A DNA stretch of 64,000 bases from Liolophura sinensis (GCF_032854445.1 NC_088304.1:24999704-25063703); one strand, 5' to 3'. Shown: positions 26,501 to 40,900, counted from the first letter of the stretch. Notes: a model not told the origin generated them from the sequence alone. Made by a program: numbers and translations.

Positions 26501-29500
26501 GGGGCCTCCGTGGCTCAGTCGGTTAGCGCGCTAGCGCAGCGTAGTGACCCAGAAGCCTCTCACAATGCGGTCGCTGTGAGTTCAAGACCAGCTCATGCTG
26601 GCTTCCTCTCCGGCCGTACGTGGGAAGGTCTGCCAGCAACCTGCGGATGGTCGTGGGTTTCCGCCGGGCTCTGCCCGGTTTCCACCCACCATAATGCTGG
26701 CCGCCGTCGTATAAGTGAAATATTCTTGAGTACGGCGTAAAACACCAATCAAAAAAAAAAAAAAAAAAATCAAATTTCAAAAAGGGCAGCTGCTTATATC
26801 CTAAGTGGAAAGTCTGAGAAGTTTATTCCAGTCATTTCAGGACAACAGGAACTTCCAAAAAAACTTTCTCGAGCCTCAAAATGAAAAATGGGAGCCTCCA
26901 AGTGAAGCGTGGAAACCTCCAAGTGAAGCCCGGGAACCTCCAAGTGAGGCCCAGTAACCTCCAAGTGAAGCCCGGGAACCTCTAAGTGAGGCCTGGGAAC
27001 CTCCAAGTGAGGCCCGAGAACCTCCAAGTGAAGCCCAGGAACCTCCAAGTGAGGCCCGGGAACCTCCAAGTGAAGCCCGGGAACCTTCAAGTGAGGCCTG
27101 GGAACCTCCAAGTGAAGCCCGAGAACCTCCAAGTGAAGCCCGAGAACCTCCAAGTGAGGCCCGGGAACCTCCAAGTGAAGCCCGGGAACCTTCAAGTGAG
27201 GCCTGGGAACCTCCAAGTGAAGCCCGGGAACCTCCAAGTGAAGCCCGAGAACCTCCAAAGTGAGGCCCGGGAACCTCCAAGTGAAGCTCGGCAACCTCCA
27301 AGTGAAGCCCAACAACCTCCAAAGTGAGGCCCGGGAACCTCCAAGTGAAGCTTGGCAACCTCCAAGTGAAGCCCAACAACCTCCAAGTGAAGCCCAGCAA
27401 CCTCCAAGTGAAGCCCGGCAACCTCCAAGTGAAGCCCAACAACCTCCAAGTGAAGCCTGACAACCTCCAAGTGAAGCTCAGCAATCTCCAAGTGAAGCCC
27501 GGCAACCTCCAAGTGAAGCCCGGCAACCTCCAAGTGAAGCCCAACAACCTCCAAGTGAAGCCCGGCAACCTCCAAGTGAAGCTCGGCAACCTCCAAGTGA
27601 AGCCCGGCAACCTCCAAGTGAAGCCCGGGAGCCTCCAAATATAGTCTCTAGGGTAAATTTAGTTTCAGGCATATCCTGGCTTGCAAGTCTATAAGCTACA
27701 TATAGTAAACAAAATAGGATTCTTTGGGAAGTGCTTATTTGGAGTGACTATAGGAGAGATGCAAAAATGAAATTACTGGTCAAGAGCAGCATGAAAAAAT
27801 TCTGATTGTGCAAATCTAATTAATATGGATGAAGGACTTTTGAGTGACTATAGGAGAGATGCAAAAAAGAAGTTACTGGTCAAGAGCAGCATGAAAAAAT
27901 TCTGATTGTGCAAATCTAATTAATATGGATGAAGGACTTTTTACAATTCCCTTTAGCCTATCCATGATAGTTTCCTGTTATAGGGATAGACACTATGAGG
28001 AGTTTGCGCAGGTATTATTTGATAGATCCCACAGGATTTAGACTGGTCAGACATTAATCCTATTCATGGGCTGTTCCACACCCCCCACCCCAATGAAACC
28101 ATCATCCCCCACCCGGTCCGAAAGCATTACATTGGTCACTCTCTTCTCTGGCTGTTCCACTTACCTCCCCCATGAAGTCATCATCCCCCACCCTGTCCCA
28201 GTCCCACAGGGTTATGTTGATGACCCCATTTTCTGGACACGGCTCAGGAATGTCTAGTTCAAATGTCTCGTTCCAGCGCGGAAAGCGAGTCTTTTTTACA
28301 GTCTGTGGAAAGGAATGAAGCTATCGATGATGATAATAATAACCACAAAGAAATTTATACACACCTGTTAAATCTATACATACCTGTTAAATCTATACGC
28401 ACCTGTAAAATCTATACATACCTGTTAAATCTATACATACCTGTTAAATCTATACACACCTGTTAAATCTATACACACCTGTTAAATCTATACATACCTG
28501 TTAAATCTATACACACCTATTAAATACACACCTCAAGAAGATGAGACGTTAATTTCATCTCCTTGATACATATAAATCATAAACTACAAAATAGGTATAT
28601 ATATGTAGAAATATTCTCTTACCAACTTATCTTACTTTACATGAGCTTTGGACACAGAGCAGATACTATTTTTCAACATATGATGGAAACAATAAATGGG
28701 CCATATTAAAGGGGCGTGTATTCAATTCTGACCAAAGAATAGTCTTTGAAAAAAAAAAACAGAGGAAGTGTATTTTCATACACTACTGCGGCTGATCCAT
28801 ATTGTGATATAACATCACGTATCAGTTCCATTATTTGTTGTACGCTTTCAATGTGCAAATCTCCAAGTGACTGATGAACTGGAAGAAAATGTGTAAGTAT
28901 GAAACTTACACTGGTTTGCTTCGTTTCATCACAGAATATGCATGTCACTATGTGACTGATGAACTGGAAGAAAATGTGTAAGTATGAAACTTACATTGGT
29001 TTGCTTCGTTTCATCACAGAATATGCATGTCACTATGTGACTGATGAACTGGAAGAAAATGCGTAAGTATGAAACTTACACTGGTTTGCTTCGTTTCATC
29101 ACAGAATATGCATGTCACTATGTGACTGATGAACTGGAAGAAAATGCATAAGTATGAAACTTACACTGGTTTGCTTCGTTTCATCACAGAATATGCATGT
29201 CACTACATGACTAATGAACTGGAAGAAAATGTCTAGTAATGAAACTTACACTGGTTTGCTTCGTTTCATCACAGAAGCTTACTATTGCATAAGGGTCTGA
29301 GCTGCCAGATTTGTCTTTCACGGCTAAATCTCTGAAATAAATAAAACAGCACATAAATGTAAACATCATGTCCAAGTTAGACATCAAAGCCAAAGAAAGC
29401 AATGAATACAGGACTGCAATGTTAAAAAACAGACTAAAAGCAAACCAGTAGTGAGCCACTGGCCAAATGGTTCGAGCCAGGGACATTCAGCTTCTAGTTT

Positions 29501-32500
29501 TTAGCACAGTATTGGGAAACTAACCACAGAAATACCATTATTTCGGACAGATATGAATTCAAAGTCCAGTGAAAGTGGGACAAATAATGTAAATTATTTG
29601 ATTAATAATTTTTTTAACACATGAATTTATCCAATATTCAACAGTAAGAAATTTAAATGGATTTAAAAAAAAAGTGTAGACTGGTCACATATAAAAATGT
29701 TGTGGAACCCGGAACTGAGGGCCCACATACGCATCACATACAGTAGACATAGTAACCTCATAACCATATCCCACTAAAGTACAATGTACAAATAAATCAA
29801 GCTTATGCTCTCAAGAACAATAACTTAATAATTAATATATGTGCAATATTATAAACAGGAAGAGAATATGTACTAAATCAATTGACCAATGTCACATTTA
29901 GCTGAATTATACTATTTTATAGCTTATTATCAAGAAGAAAACAACATAATTTACACAGATGATAAAAAAAAATTAATAAAAAAACAAAAAAAAAAACAAA
30001 AACAAACGATCAGACACAATGACATGCAAACAGAAAATGAGCCACACCTAAACAGAAAGCGAGTCACACCTAAACAGAAAATGAGCCACACCTAAACAGA
30101 AAACGAGCCACACCTAAACAGAAAGCGAGTCATACCTAAACAGAAAACGAGCCACACGTAAACAGAATATTCACCTTGCCTCTATCAGACCAATACAGAG
30201 ATGATAGACACCCTTGTCTCGCGAAAACTCTCGTTTAATCTCCAGCAGGACGTCTCCCTGGACTTCAGAGTCTTTGTCCCACTTTGCCAGCGGCAGCCAT
30301 GTCTCCAAGCCTAAAAACCACAGAAGTACATGTACTGTTCATGAATCAGAAAAGCTTAACTCTCAGCTTCAAAAATACCATTTTAAACCCTTTATGTGCT
30401 CCTGAAACTGCCAAACTATAGGTGAGATACAGCATCTCCTATATTTCTAGGGTCATTCACAAATTCACAAGAGGCCTAAGTGCAAGATGTAACCTTGCCT
30501 GAGGATGAGGCAACAGGTTAGCTATCATTAACATTAGGGGATGCTAGGTTGTAGGCAAATAACTGACCCAAACACAAAATCAGAGTGAGTGATATATATT
30601 GCTGCCATCTGGATGACCAGCCAGGCTGATGACCCTCCGAGGTGGTGACTAACTCCCCACTACTCACTTCACTTTAGGGCTGGACTTTTACAGCCCCAGC
30701 CAGGACCTTAGAGAAAGCATTTAATTACCCAGTTGTGGATGTCTACTCAGTACACAACTTAACTAAGATTTGTGTTTCCAAAACATTGGAAACACTGCAT
30801 TTAAAGACAGTCTAAAAGGTACATGTAAGGACATTTAACTGCTACTTAATCTGCTATTTATACTCTAGAGGTATGCAAAATGTGAAAAGCCTACTACCTC
30901 TACTTTCATAACTAAACATCATTTAATTGATATGATACTACCTCTACTTTTGTAACTAAACATCATTTAATTGATATGATACTACCTCTACTTTTGTAAC
31001 TAAATATCATTTAATTGATATGATACTACCTCTACTTTTGTAACTAAACATCATTTAATTGATATGATACTACCTCTACTTTTGTAACTAAACATCATTT
31101 AATTGATATGATACTACCTCTACTTTTGTAACTAAATATCATTTAATTTTCTATGAAACCATACTCATTTAAGGTTACTGTAAATCCTGAATAACTTTTT
31201 AAATGTCATTCCATCTGCAAGCTAGTAACCATGACGACAAAGTACAACTTAATACAAACACAGTCATATGCAATATCCCTACCTGATATCAATTACTAAT
31301 GATGAATTTCTTCCCCAAAGTCTTTAAACCTAACACATCAGTGTTGTCAAAAAGGCGGGAAGCCAAATTCTAACTACAGCCCTACTACAAAAACAACTTT
31401 AACTTTGTGTGTTGCATCAGAGCTTAATTGCAAATTTATGCCTCTTTTTTGAAGAAGATGTGCAGAAGATGTGAAGGAAGTAAGAGGAGCTACATATCTG
31501 AATACCAGATACACACATTCTAACATAAAAGTTTGGACAAATACCAATCAATCAAGAGCTGGATATCATGTCTTCGCTGAATTATCACAAGCTATAGGTA
31601 AACTCTAGACTTTACCAAATCTCCTTTGTCATTCCAGCCTCAAACGAGTGCTTCTTGAGTTCATCAGTCATAAGCAGATGTTGTCAAGTCCTCTCGTGTC
31701 TCAGGTTGTGAGGTCAATACCCTCTGAGGTCAATATATGTACTCTGTGTCCCTGAGACCAGCCATTTGATCTGAGGTCAAGTTCCAAGCCACTTTACAAA
31801 GGCTGTCATACACATCACACATATGGTATCTTATAAATTGTTTTTTCAGATCTCACAAGCGCAAAGACTGATAATGTGTTGGATGCTCTCAGAATTCCAT
31901 CAAATCTTCAGAAATTTATGACAGGTAAGTATATACCTGTAAGGTATGTTGCTGTTTTAATTTATTTATTTGTTTGATTGGTGTTTTACGCCCTACTCAA
32001 GAATATTTCACTTATACAACGTCGGCCAGCATTATGGTGAGTGGAAATCAGGCAGAGCCCAGGGGAAACCCACGACCATCTGCAGACCTGCTGTCAGACC
32101 TTCCCACATGCATGCTGTTTTAAGGTTTAATATCATTCAATATTCTTGACTATGGAATAAAACTACAATCCACGATTATAAATTTATAAAAATGGGTCAA
32201 TCGCTTATGGTCACCATAGGTGCATGTATGCTCTGTAAAACAGACCTGCCTGGAACGTACCATATACACATATTTATTTATTCATTTATTTGATTGGTGT
32301 TTTATGCCGTACTCAAGAAAATTTCACTTATACGACGGCGGCCAGCATTATAGTGCGAGGAAACCGGGCAGAGCCCGGGGAAAACCCATGACCATCCGCA
32401 GGTTGCTGAAAGACCTTCCCACATACGGCCGGTGAGGAAGCCAGCATGAGCTGGGCTTGAACTTACAGTGACCGCATGGGTGAGAGGCTTCTGGGTCATT

Positions 32501-35500
32501 ATGCCGCGCTAGCGCTCTAACCAACTAAGCCACAGAGGCCCTTAAAATAAACTTAAGAGCCACAGTTGAGTTGACGTAATGATTTGGAGTGCTCCTCAGA
32601 AGTTTGACTACAGATGAATGATGATCTTAACAACACCAACAACAACAACGATCACACTCACAGCGCACCTGACCGATCCCTGATGATAAATTCCTTTCGA
32701 ATGCTGCTATATTTTATTTTCTAAGCCTAGGTCTCAGCTGTTAAAGCCGCTTTTATATACAACACTAATGTCCCTATCACCATCTTTCATATCCAACAAC
32801 ATATTTCTATAATCGCTTCCATAACAAATTTAAACAATTAATCTGTTTTTCTATTTCCACTGAGAAAAAAAGATTCATCAGTTATGTTTCACCAGTAAAT
32901 GTTTAATACTCTTTTTTTGCTTAACCCTTGTATAGGATAGAGTTCAATATCTAACACCTTCACAATTATGACGGGGCAGAGCGTTTGACTGTGTTCATTT
33001 CAATATGACGTCTCCTGCGTTAGACTTGTCAATCAGTACATCCAATGGTCTTCAGGAGGAGATCTTTTCTACAGGGATAAGCACTCGGAAACTAAAGACA
33101 GTGAATGGCTGAAAACGATACAGAGAGCCAACCTGTCGTCTAATACATCATCACAAACAGAAAGAAATATCCTGCAGATACAAATTTAACAGTCTATATT
33201 GTACATGTAGTTTTTGCTTGTCTTTTTCTTGATATAGTGACTTCTTTCAATTTTCTGTGGTTTTCACTTTTTTTTTCATAAATAACATCTCTAAAATTTT
33301 CACGGAGCGCGCTGATGATATTCCAGAATGCACTTGAAACAAACCTTTGGGATTGTCCAGCAAGTCTTCTCTGGAGACTACCACTCGTCCTATGACGTCA
33401 TCCTCACTGAAACATGAGATAACCAAAACTGTCACACAGAAATATAGTACAACCTATGACGTCATCCTCACTAAAACACAACACAACCAAAACTGTCACA
33501 CAGAATATAGTACAACCTAGGACATTATCCTCACTAAAACACAACACAACCAAAACAGTCACACAGAATATAGTACAACCTGGGACATCATCCTCACTAA
33601 AACACAAGATAACCAAAACAGTCACACAGAAATATAGTACAACCTATGACGTCATCCTCACTAAAACACAACACAACCAAAACTGTCACACAGAATATAG
33701 TACAACCTAGGACATTATCCTCACTAAAACACAACACAACCAAAACAGTCACACAGAAATATAGCAAAGCCTAGAACATCATCCTCACTAAAACACAAGA
33801 TAACCAAAACAGTCACACAGAATATAGTACAACCTGGGACACCATCCTCACTAAAACACAAAACAACCAAAACAGTCACACAGAAATATAGTACAACCTG
33901 GGACATCATCCTCACTAAAACACAACACAACCAAAACAGTCACACAGAATATAGTACAACCTGGGACATCATCCTCACTAAAACACAAGATAACCAAAAC
34001 AGTCACACAGAAATATAGTACAACCTGGGACATCATCCTCACTAAAACACAAGATAACCAAAACAGTCACACAGAATATAGTACAACCTGGGACATCATC
34101 CTCACTAAAACACAACACAACCAAAACAGTCACACAGAATATAGTACAACCTAGGACATCATCCTCACTTAAACACAACACAACCAAAACAGTCACACAG
34201 AATATAGTACAACCTGGGACATCATCCTCACTAAAACACAACACAACCAAAACAGTCACACAGAAATATAGCAAAGCCTAGGACATTATCCTCACTAAAA
34301 CACAAAACAACCAAAACAGTCACACAGAATATAGTACAACCTAGGACATCATCCTCACTAAAACACAAAACAACCAAAACAGTCACACAGAATATAGTAC
34401 AACCTAGGACATCATCCTCACTAAAACACAAGATAACCAAAACTGTCACACAGAATATAGTACAACCTGGGACATCATCCTCACTAAAACACAACACAAC
34501 CAAAACAGTCACACAGAAATATAGCAAAGCCTAGGACATTATCCTCACTAAAACACAAGATAATCAAAACAGTCACACAGAATATAATGCAACCTGGGAC
34601 ATCATCCTCACTAAAACACAAGATAACCAAAACAGTCACACAGAATATAGTACAACCTGGGACATCATCCTCACTAAAACACAACACAACCAAAACAGTC
34701 ACACAGAAATATAGTACAACCTGGGACATCATCCTCACTAAACCACAAGACAACCAAAACAGTCACACAGAATATAGTACAACCTAGGACATCATCCTCA
34801 CTAAAACACAACACAACCAAAACAGTCACACAGAATATAGTACAACCTGGGACATCATCCTCACTTAAACACAACACAACCAAAACAGTCACACAGAATA
34901 TAGTACAACCTGGGACATCATCCTCACTAAAACACAAGATAACCAAAACAGTCACACAGAATATAGTACAACCTAGGACATCATCCTCACTAAAACACAA
35001 CACAACCAAAACTGTCACACAGAATATAGTACAACCTGGGACATCATCCTCACTAAAACACAACACAACCAAAACAGTCACACAGAATATAGTACAACCT
35101 GGGACATCATCCTCACTAAAACACAACACAACCAAAACTGTCACACAGAAATATAGCAAAGCCTAGGACATTATCCTCACTAAAACACAACACAACCAAA
35201 ACAGTCACACAGAATATAGTACAACCTGGGACACCATCCTCACTAAAACACAAAACAACCAAAACAGTCACACAGAAATATAGTACAACCTGGGACATCA
35301 TCCTCACTAAAACACAAGATAACCAAAACAGTCACACAGAATATAGTACAACCTGGGACACCATCCTCACTAAAACACAAGATAACCAAAACAGTCACAC
35401 AGAATATAGTACAACCTGGGACATCATCCTCACTAAAACACAACACAACCAAAACAGTCACACAGAATATAGTACAGCCTAGGACATCATCCTCACTAAA

Positions 35501-37951
35501 ACACAAAACAACCAAAACCGTCACACAGAAATATAGTACAACCTGGGACATCATCCTCACTAAAACACAAAACAACCAAAACAGTCACACAGAATATAGT
35601 ACAACCTGGGACACCATCCTCACTAAAACACAAAACAACCAAAACAGTCACACAGAAATATAGTACAACCTGGGACATCATCCTCACTAAAACACAAAAC
35701 AACCAAAACAGTCACACAGAATATAGTACAACCTGGGACACCATCCTCACTAAAACACAAAACAACCAAAACAGTCACACAGAATATAGTACAACCTGGA
35801 ACATCATCCTCACTAAAACACAAAACAACCAAAACAGTCACACAGAATATAGTACAACCTAGGACATCATCCTCACTAAAACACAAAACAACCAAAACAG
35901 TCACACAGAAATATAGTACAACCTGGGACATCATCCTCACTAAAACACAAAACAACCAAAACAGTCACACAGAATATAGTACAACCTGGGACACCATCCT
36001 CACTAAAACACAAAACAACCAAAACAGTCACACAGAAATATAGTACAACCTGGGACATCATCCTCACTAAAACACAACACAACCAAAACAGTCACACAGA
36101 ATATAGTACAACCTGGGACACCATCCTCACTAAAACACAAAACAACCAAAACAGTCACCCAGAATATAGTACAACCTGGAACATCATCCTCACTAAAACA
36201 CAACACAACCAAAACAGTCACACAGAATATAGTACAACCTGGGACATCATCCTCACTAAAACACAAGACAACCAAAACAGTCACACAGAATATAGTACAA
36301 CCTGGGACATCATCCTCACTAAAACACAACACAACCAAAACTGTCACACAGAAATATAGCAAAGCCTAGGACATTATCCTCACTAAAACACAACACAACC
36401 AAAACAGTCACACAGAATATAGTACAACCTGGGACATCATCCTCACTAAAACACAACACAACCAAAACAGTCACACAGAATATAATACAACCTGGGACAT
36501 CATCCTCACTAAAACACAACACAACCAAAACAGTCACACAGAAATATAGCAAAGCCTAGGACATTATCCTCACTAAAACACAAGATAACCAAAACTGTCA
36601 CACAGAAATATAGTACAACCTAGGACATCATCCTCACTAAAACACAAGATAACCAAAACAGTCACACAGAATATAGTACAACCTGGGACATCATCCTCAC
36701 TAAAACATGAGATAACCAAAACAGTCACACAGAAATATAATACAACCTACGACATCATCCTCACTAAAACACGAGATAACCAAAACTGTCACACAGAATA
36801 TAGTACAACCTGGGACATCATCCTCACTAAAACACAACACAACCAAAACTGTCACACAGAATATAGTACAACCTGGGACATCATCCTCACTAAAACACAA
36901 CACAACCAAAACAGTCACACAGAATATAGTACAACCTGGGACATCATCCTCACTAAAACACAACACAACCAAAACAGTCACACAGAATATAGTACAACCT
37001 AGGACATCATCCTCACTAAAACACAAAACAACCAAAACAGTCACACAGAATACAGTACAACCTGGGACATCATCCTCACTAAAACACAAGATAACCAAAA
37101 CTGTCACACAGAATATAGTAGAACCTGGGACATCATCCTCACTAAAACACAACACAACCAAAACAGTCACACAGAAATATAGCAAAGCCTAGGACATTAT
37201 CCTCACTAAAACACAAGATAATCAAAACAGTCACACAGAATATAATGCAACCTGGGACATCATCCTCACTAAAACACAAGATAACCAAAACAGTCACACA
37301 GAATATAGTACAACCTGGGACATCATCCTCACTAAAACACAACACAACCAAAACAGTCACACAGAAATATAGTACAACCTGGGACATCATCCTCACTAAA
37401 CCACAAGACAACCAAAACAGTCACACAGAAATATAGCAAAGCCTAAGACATTATCCTCACTAAAACACAACACAACCAAAATCATACCGAAACAAAACAA
37501 TAATAAATACGCCAGAATCCTGGATACGCCCGGCAGATGTTCTCTCAGTCAGCTGTTCAATGATGTATTAAACGCACAATAGAAAGCAATTGTTTCTTCA
37601 GAAAAACTACTATTATTATCAATTATCAATTTATATTCCTAAGTACACTTTGGAAATGAACCAGCATCTCAGAATTTAATGACTTTGTGATTAGAATTAT
37701 AAACAAAAAGACTTATTCTGGAGGGCAAACTAGGCATTAGCCTTTGGAATAGCTGACTTAAAGACTACACATTTTGGCTGTCAGACAGTGTCTAAAGAAT
37801 CTCCACACTGAAGTTCTGACTGAGACTGATGATAAAGATAAGATTCTTCTTCTCCTTCTTATCATTATTATTACTATTATTATTACTATTATTATTATTA
37901 TTACTATTATTATTACTATTATTATTACTATTATTATTATTATTATTACTA

Positions 37952-37982
<31 letters not shown>

Positions 37983-40900
37983 TATTACCATTATTATTAT
38001 TACTGGTCCACGTTCTGTAAAGTTATTGCAATGAAAATGACCCACCCACCTGACACGGTCTTCATCATAGACGTAAATACTCATACCATGGAAACCACAG
38101 GGCATATGCATAATATACTCTTCACCCCAAAATGGATTCAAACTCTTGTAAACTGTAGCTGTCCTGAAAACAGATAATACAAAAAGATCTTAATTAAAAG
38201 GATCTGCCATGAGACAAATTCCCTATACCCTGAAATGAAATAAACTAAGTCTGATTTAATGACCTGCGTCATCCTCAAAGTACTTTTTTGGTACACTCGC
38301 CCATATTTCACATGTTTGAAAGATAACAGGGATCCAACGAGTCTTGGTCTAAGTAACTCAGGCCAAAGTTAAAGGAGAAGAAAATTCAAATATCAATATT
38401 AAACCATTGAAAAGAGTATGCATTTCCTCGCAGGTGCATGCCATAAAAAAATTCTCATATGTACCTCAAGTTCATAAATTATAAATTTATATATTTATTT
38501 ATTCATTTATTTGATTGGTGTTTTACGCCGTACACAAGAATATTTCACTTATACGATGGCGGCCAGCATTATGGTGCAAGGAAACCAGGCAGAGCCCGGG
38601 GAAAACCCACAACCATCCGCAGGTTGCTGAAAGACCTTCCCACGTATGGCCGGAGAGGAAGCCAGCATGAGCTTGACTTGAACTCACAAGTGATTCATTT
38701 TTCCCAAGATCTAGTCCTTAAGTCTTCTGTGTTAGAAGGAGAATTGCTGTCAGAAACCACCGAAGTGCTGGCAAGCCAGGAAGTTACAACTTCCTTTTTC
38801 AAGGTCTTAGGTATGGCTCAACCCAGGATTCACCCTGGATCTACCGGTCCCAAAACGGATGCTCTACCAACTGTGCTATCGGGGCCGGTGAAGCATTTGA
38901 AGAAGACATTTAGCTAGGGCTTGCCAATGCACTGATCATGCTTATTGGGGGCATTGGTGCCTTTCTAGGAATGCAACTTCTGGGGGGAAGGCAATCGCAT
39001 GTGCAGCGAGCAGTTTGTGTAATGAAGTTCTGCTTGTTCGTGTCAACTTTGCTGGTATATAGATATTTATTTATTTATTTGATTTTTTTTGTCACACTCT
39101 ACTCAAGAATATTTCAAATATACAACAGTGTCAGTATATAAATATATATATATATGTATATAGATGTATACCTATACTTGGGGAATGACGAAACTTTTTC
39201 AGTTCACTCATGAGGTATGAACAAAAAAAGGCTGTGGAAACAGTATGATTCCGTGAGACAGTTCCTTCACTAGTATCGTCCTGTCTATTTTTTAATAAAA
39301 GTAGTTCACAATGGGGCGAGGCGTAAGTATTTTTTTTAATAGGTTCCTTGAGGCATGAATGCAAAAAATTGACCAATCAGATAGCTCATTACTAGTATTG
39401 CTTTAACACAAAGGAAATGATAATAAATTTCTTCCACGACAAACTTGCCCATTTTATCTGATTCTGAGAGTTCTATCAATTTTAGAAAGGTTTAGTGACA
39501 TTTATATGCCTCTAAAAATGCGCTTTTGTGGGCGAAATTTTACGTCATTTAGGGTATTTAGGAATATACATACTTTTGGTATACTTTTTTTTTATACACT
39601 TTTAGTCTGATACACTCTTGGTGCAGTGCATATGTGCAGATCCATCGTGCAGATATGCTTCTGATGCATGCATATATATATACATGTATATTCAGTCTAA
39701 GGCATACTTTTGGGATCGTTCGAACAGACAGTACACGAGCACAAATTTCTGTCCTGACAGTTCTAATGTAAAATGTCAAAACTGATTGGAAACATAACTC
39801 ACAACTATCACAAACTGTTTCCAGCAAACTTAATCAAGGAAACCAGAAGGACTGATCACACAATAAAAATGTCGTCCTGTATGACAGGTTGACGCAAAGA
39901 GCATATGTTATATGTATCTCAACTCTAAAGGTCACCTGAGCCAAGAGTATTGAATGATTGCCCTGGGAAACGCTCCATCCCACCCAATGACATGTTCTCC
40001 TCTATCATGTCTATAGCTGACAGCACCATTGGAACAACAAAGTCATACCTGTCTATACCCGTTTGGGACCAGCATTCATTGTATATTTTCGGGCATTAGT
40101 TTCTCACAATCCACAATAAAGATAAAGAAAAGAGAAAACAATAAAAACATTTTTTTTCTTTAAGAAACATATTTATATAGTTACTAATGTGTTACTTTAC
40201 AAAGTGATTGGTTGTGAGACATTAAAATTATACCCCAAATTAAATATAAGGCCAGTTTTCACTATTTCTTGCCATACGTTTTTCATAATACACAAAGGAA
40301 GAAAAAAAAAACTATTTGTCTTGGTTCAAACAAACATATCCATCTAGTTACTAATGTGTTACAACCTGCGAAACTTTCCAGTACCACTCAGTTCAGAGCC
40401 AATTGGTTACCAGCCTGTTTAATAGCATTTGGTACAGGTTGGTCAGAGTACAATGTACGTGTACTTCACACCTGGCTTACTAAAGACCAAATATGTCCTT
40501 ATCATGTATCCATATGCTATGCCTGGTTCGGGTAGGTGGCTTGTTTGGTGTCTTCAGCATGGTATTACAGTCAAGCAGCACCATACAACACTGTATATCA
40601 ATCACCTAAAATTTCAAATGTGACTCTAAAATTATAATTATCTTGTCTGATTCTCAGAGTTCTTTTGTTCATAGAAAGATGTTTTAAAGCTTGTGTAGAA
40701 AATACATGTGCAGGGTCAACTAGAAAAATGTAATATTTTATTAACAAAATTTATTTGCCTCTAAAAATGCATTTGTTTAAATGCATTCACTGTTGTGATG
40801 TAACGTTTAAAGTTCAATGTTTAATCAAAAGCAAAAAATTCAACTATAGGGAATTTTTGAAGATCTTTGAAAAGTCTGAAATAAGAGTTGCTACATAGAG

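Noticed and set aside
26501-26575. tRNA gene
   Set aside because: A-box and B-box-like blocks are present, but this is the head of a full-length SINE with a poly-A tail and target-site duplication, and I could not fold a proper cloverleaf.
26876-27644. Several open frames of 100-244 codons on both strands
   Set aside because: A 7-codon translation of the 21-bp array; all are artefacts.
34674-35159. 161-codon hydrophobic open frame on the minus strand, and its relatives across the array
   Set aside because: A 21-codon translation of the intronic 63-bp array. It begins with exon 4 residues only because the unit contains the exon start.
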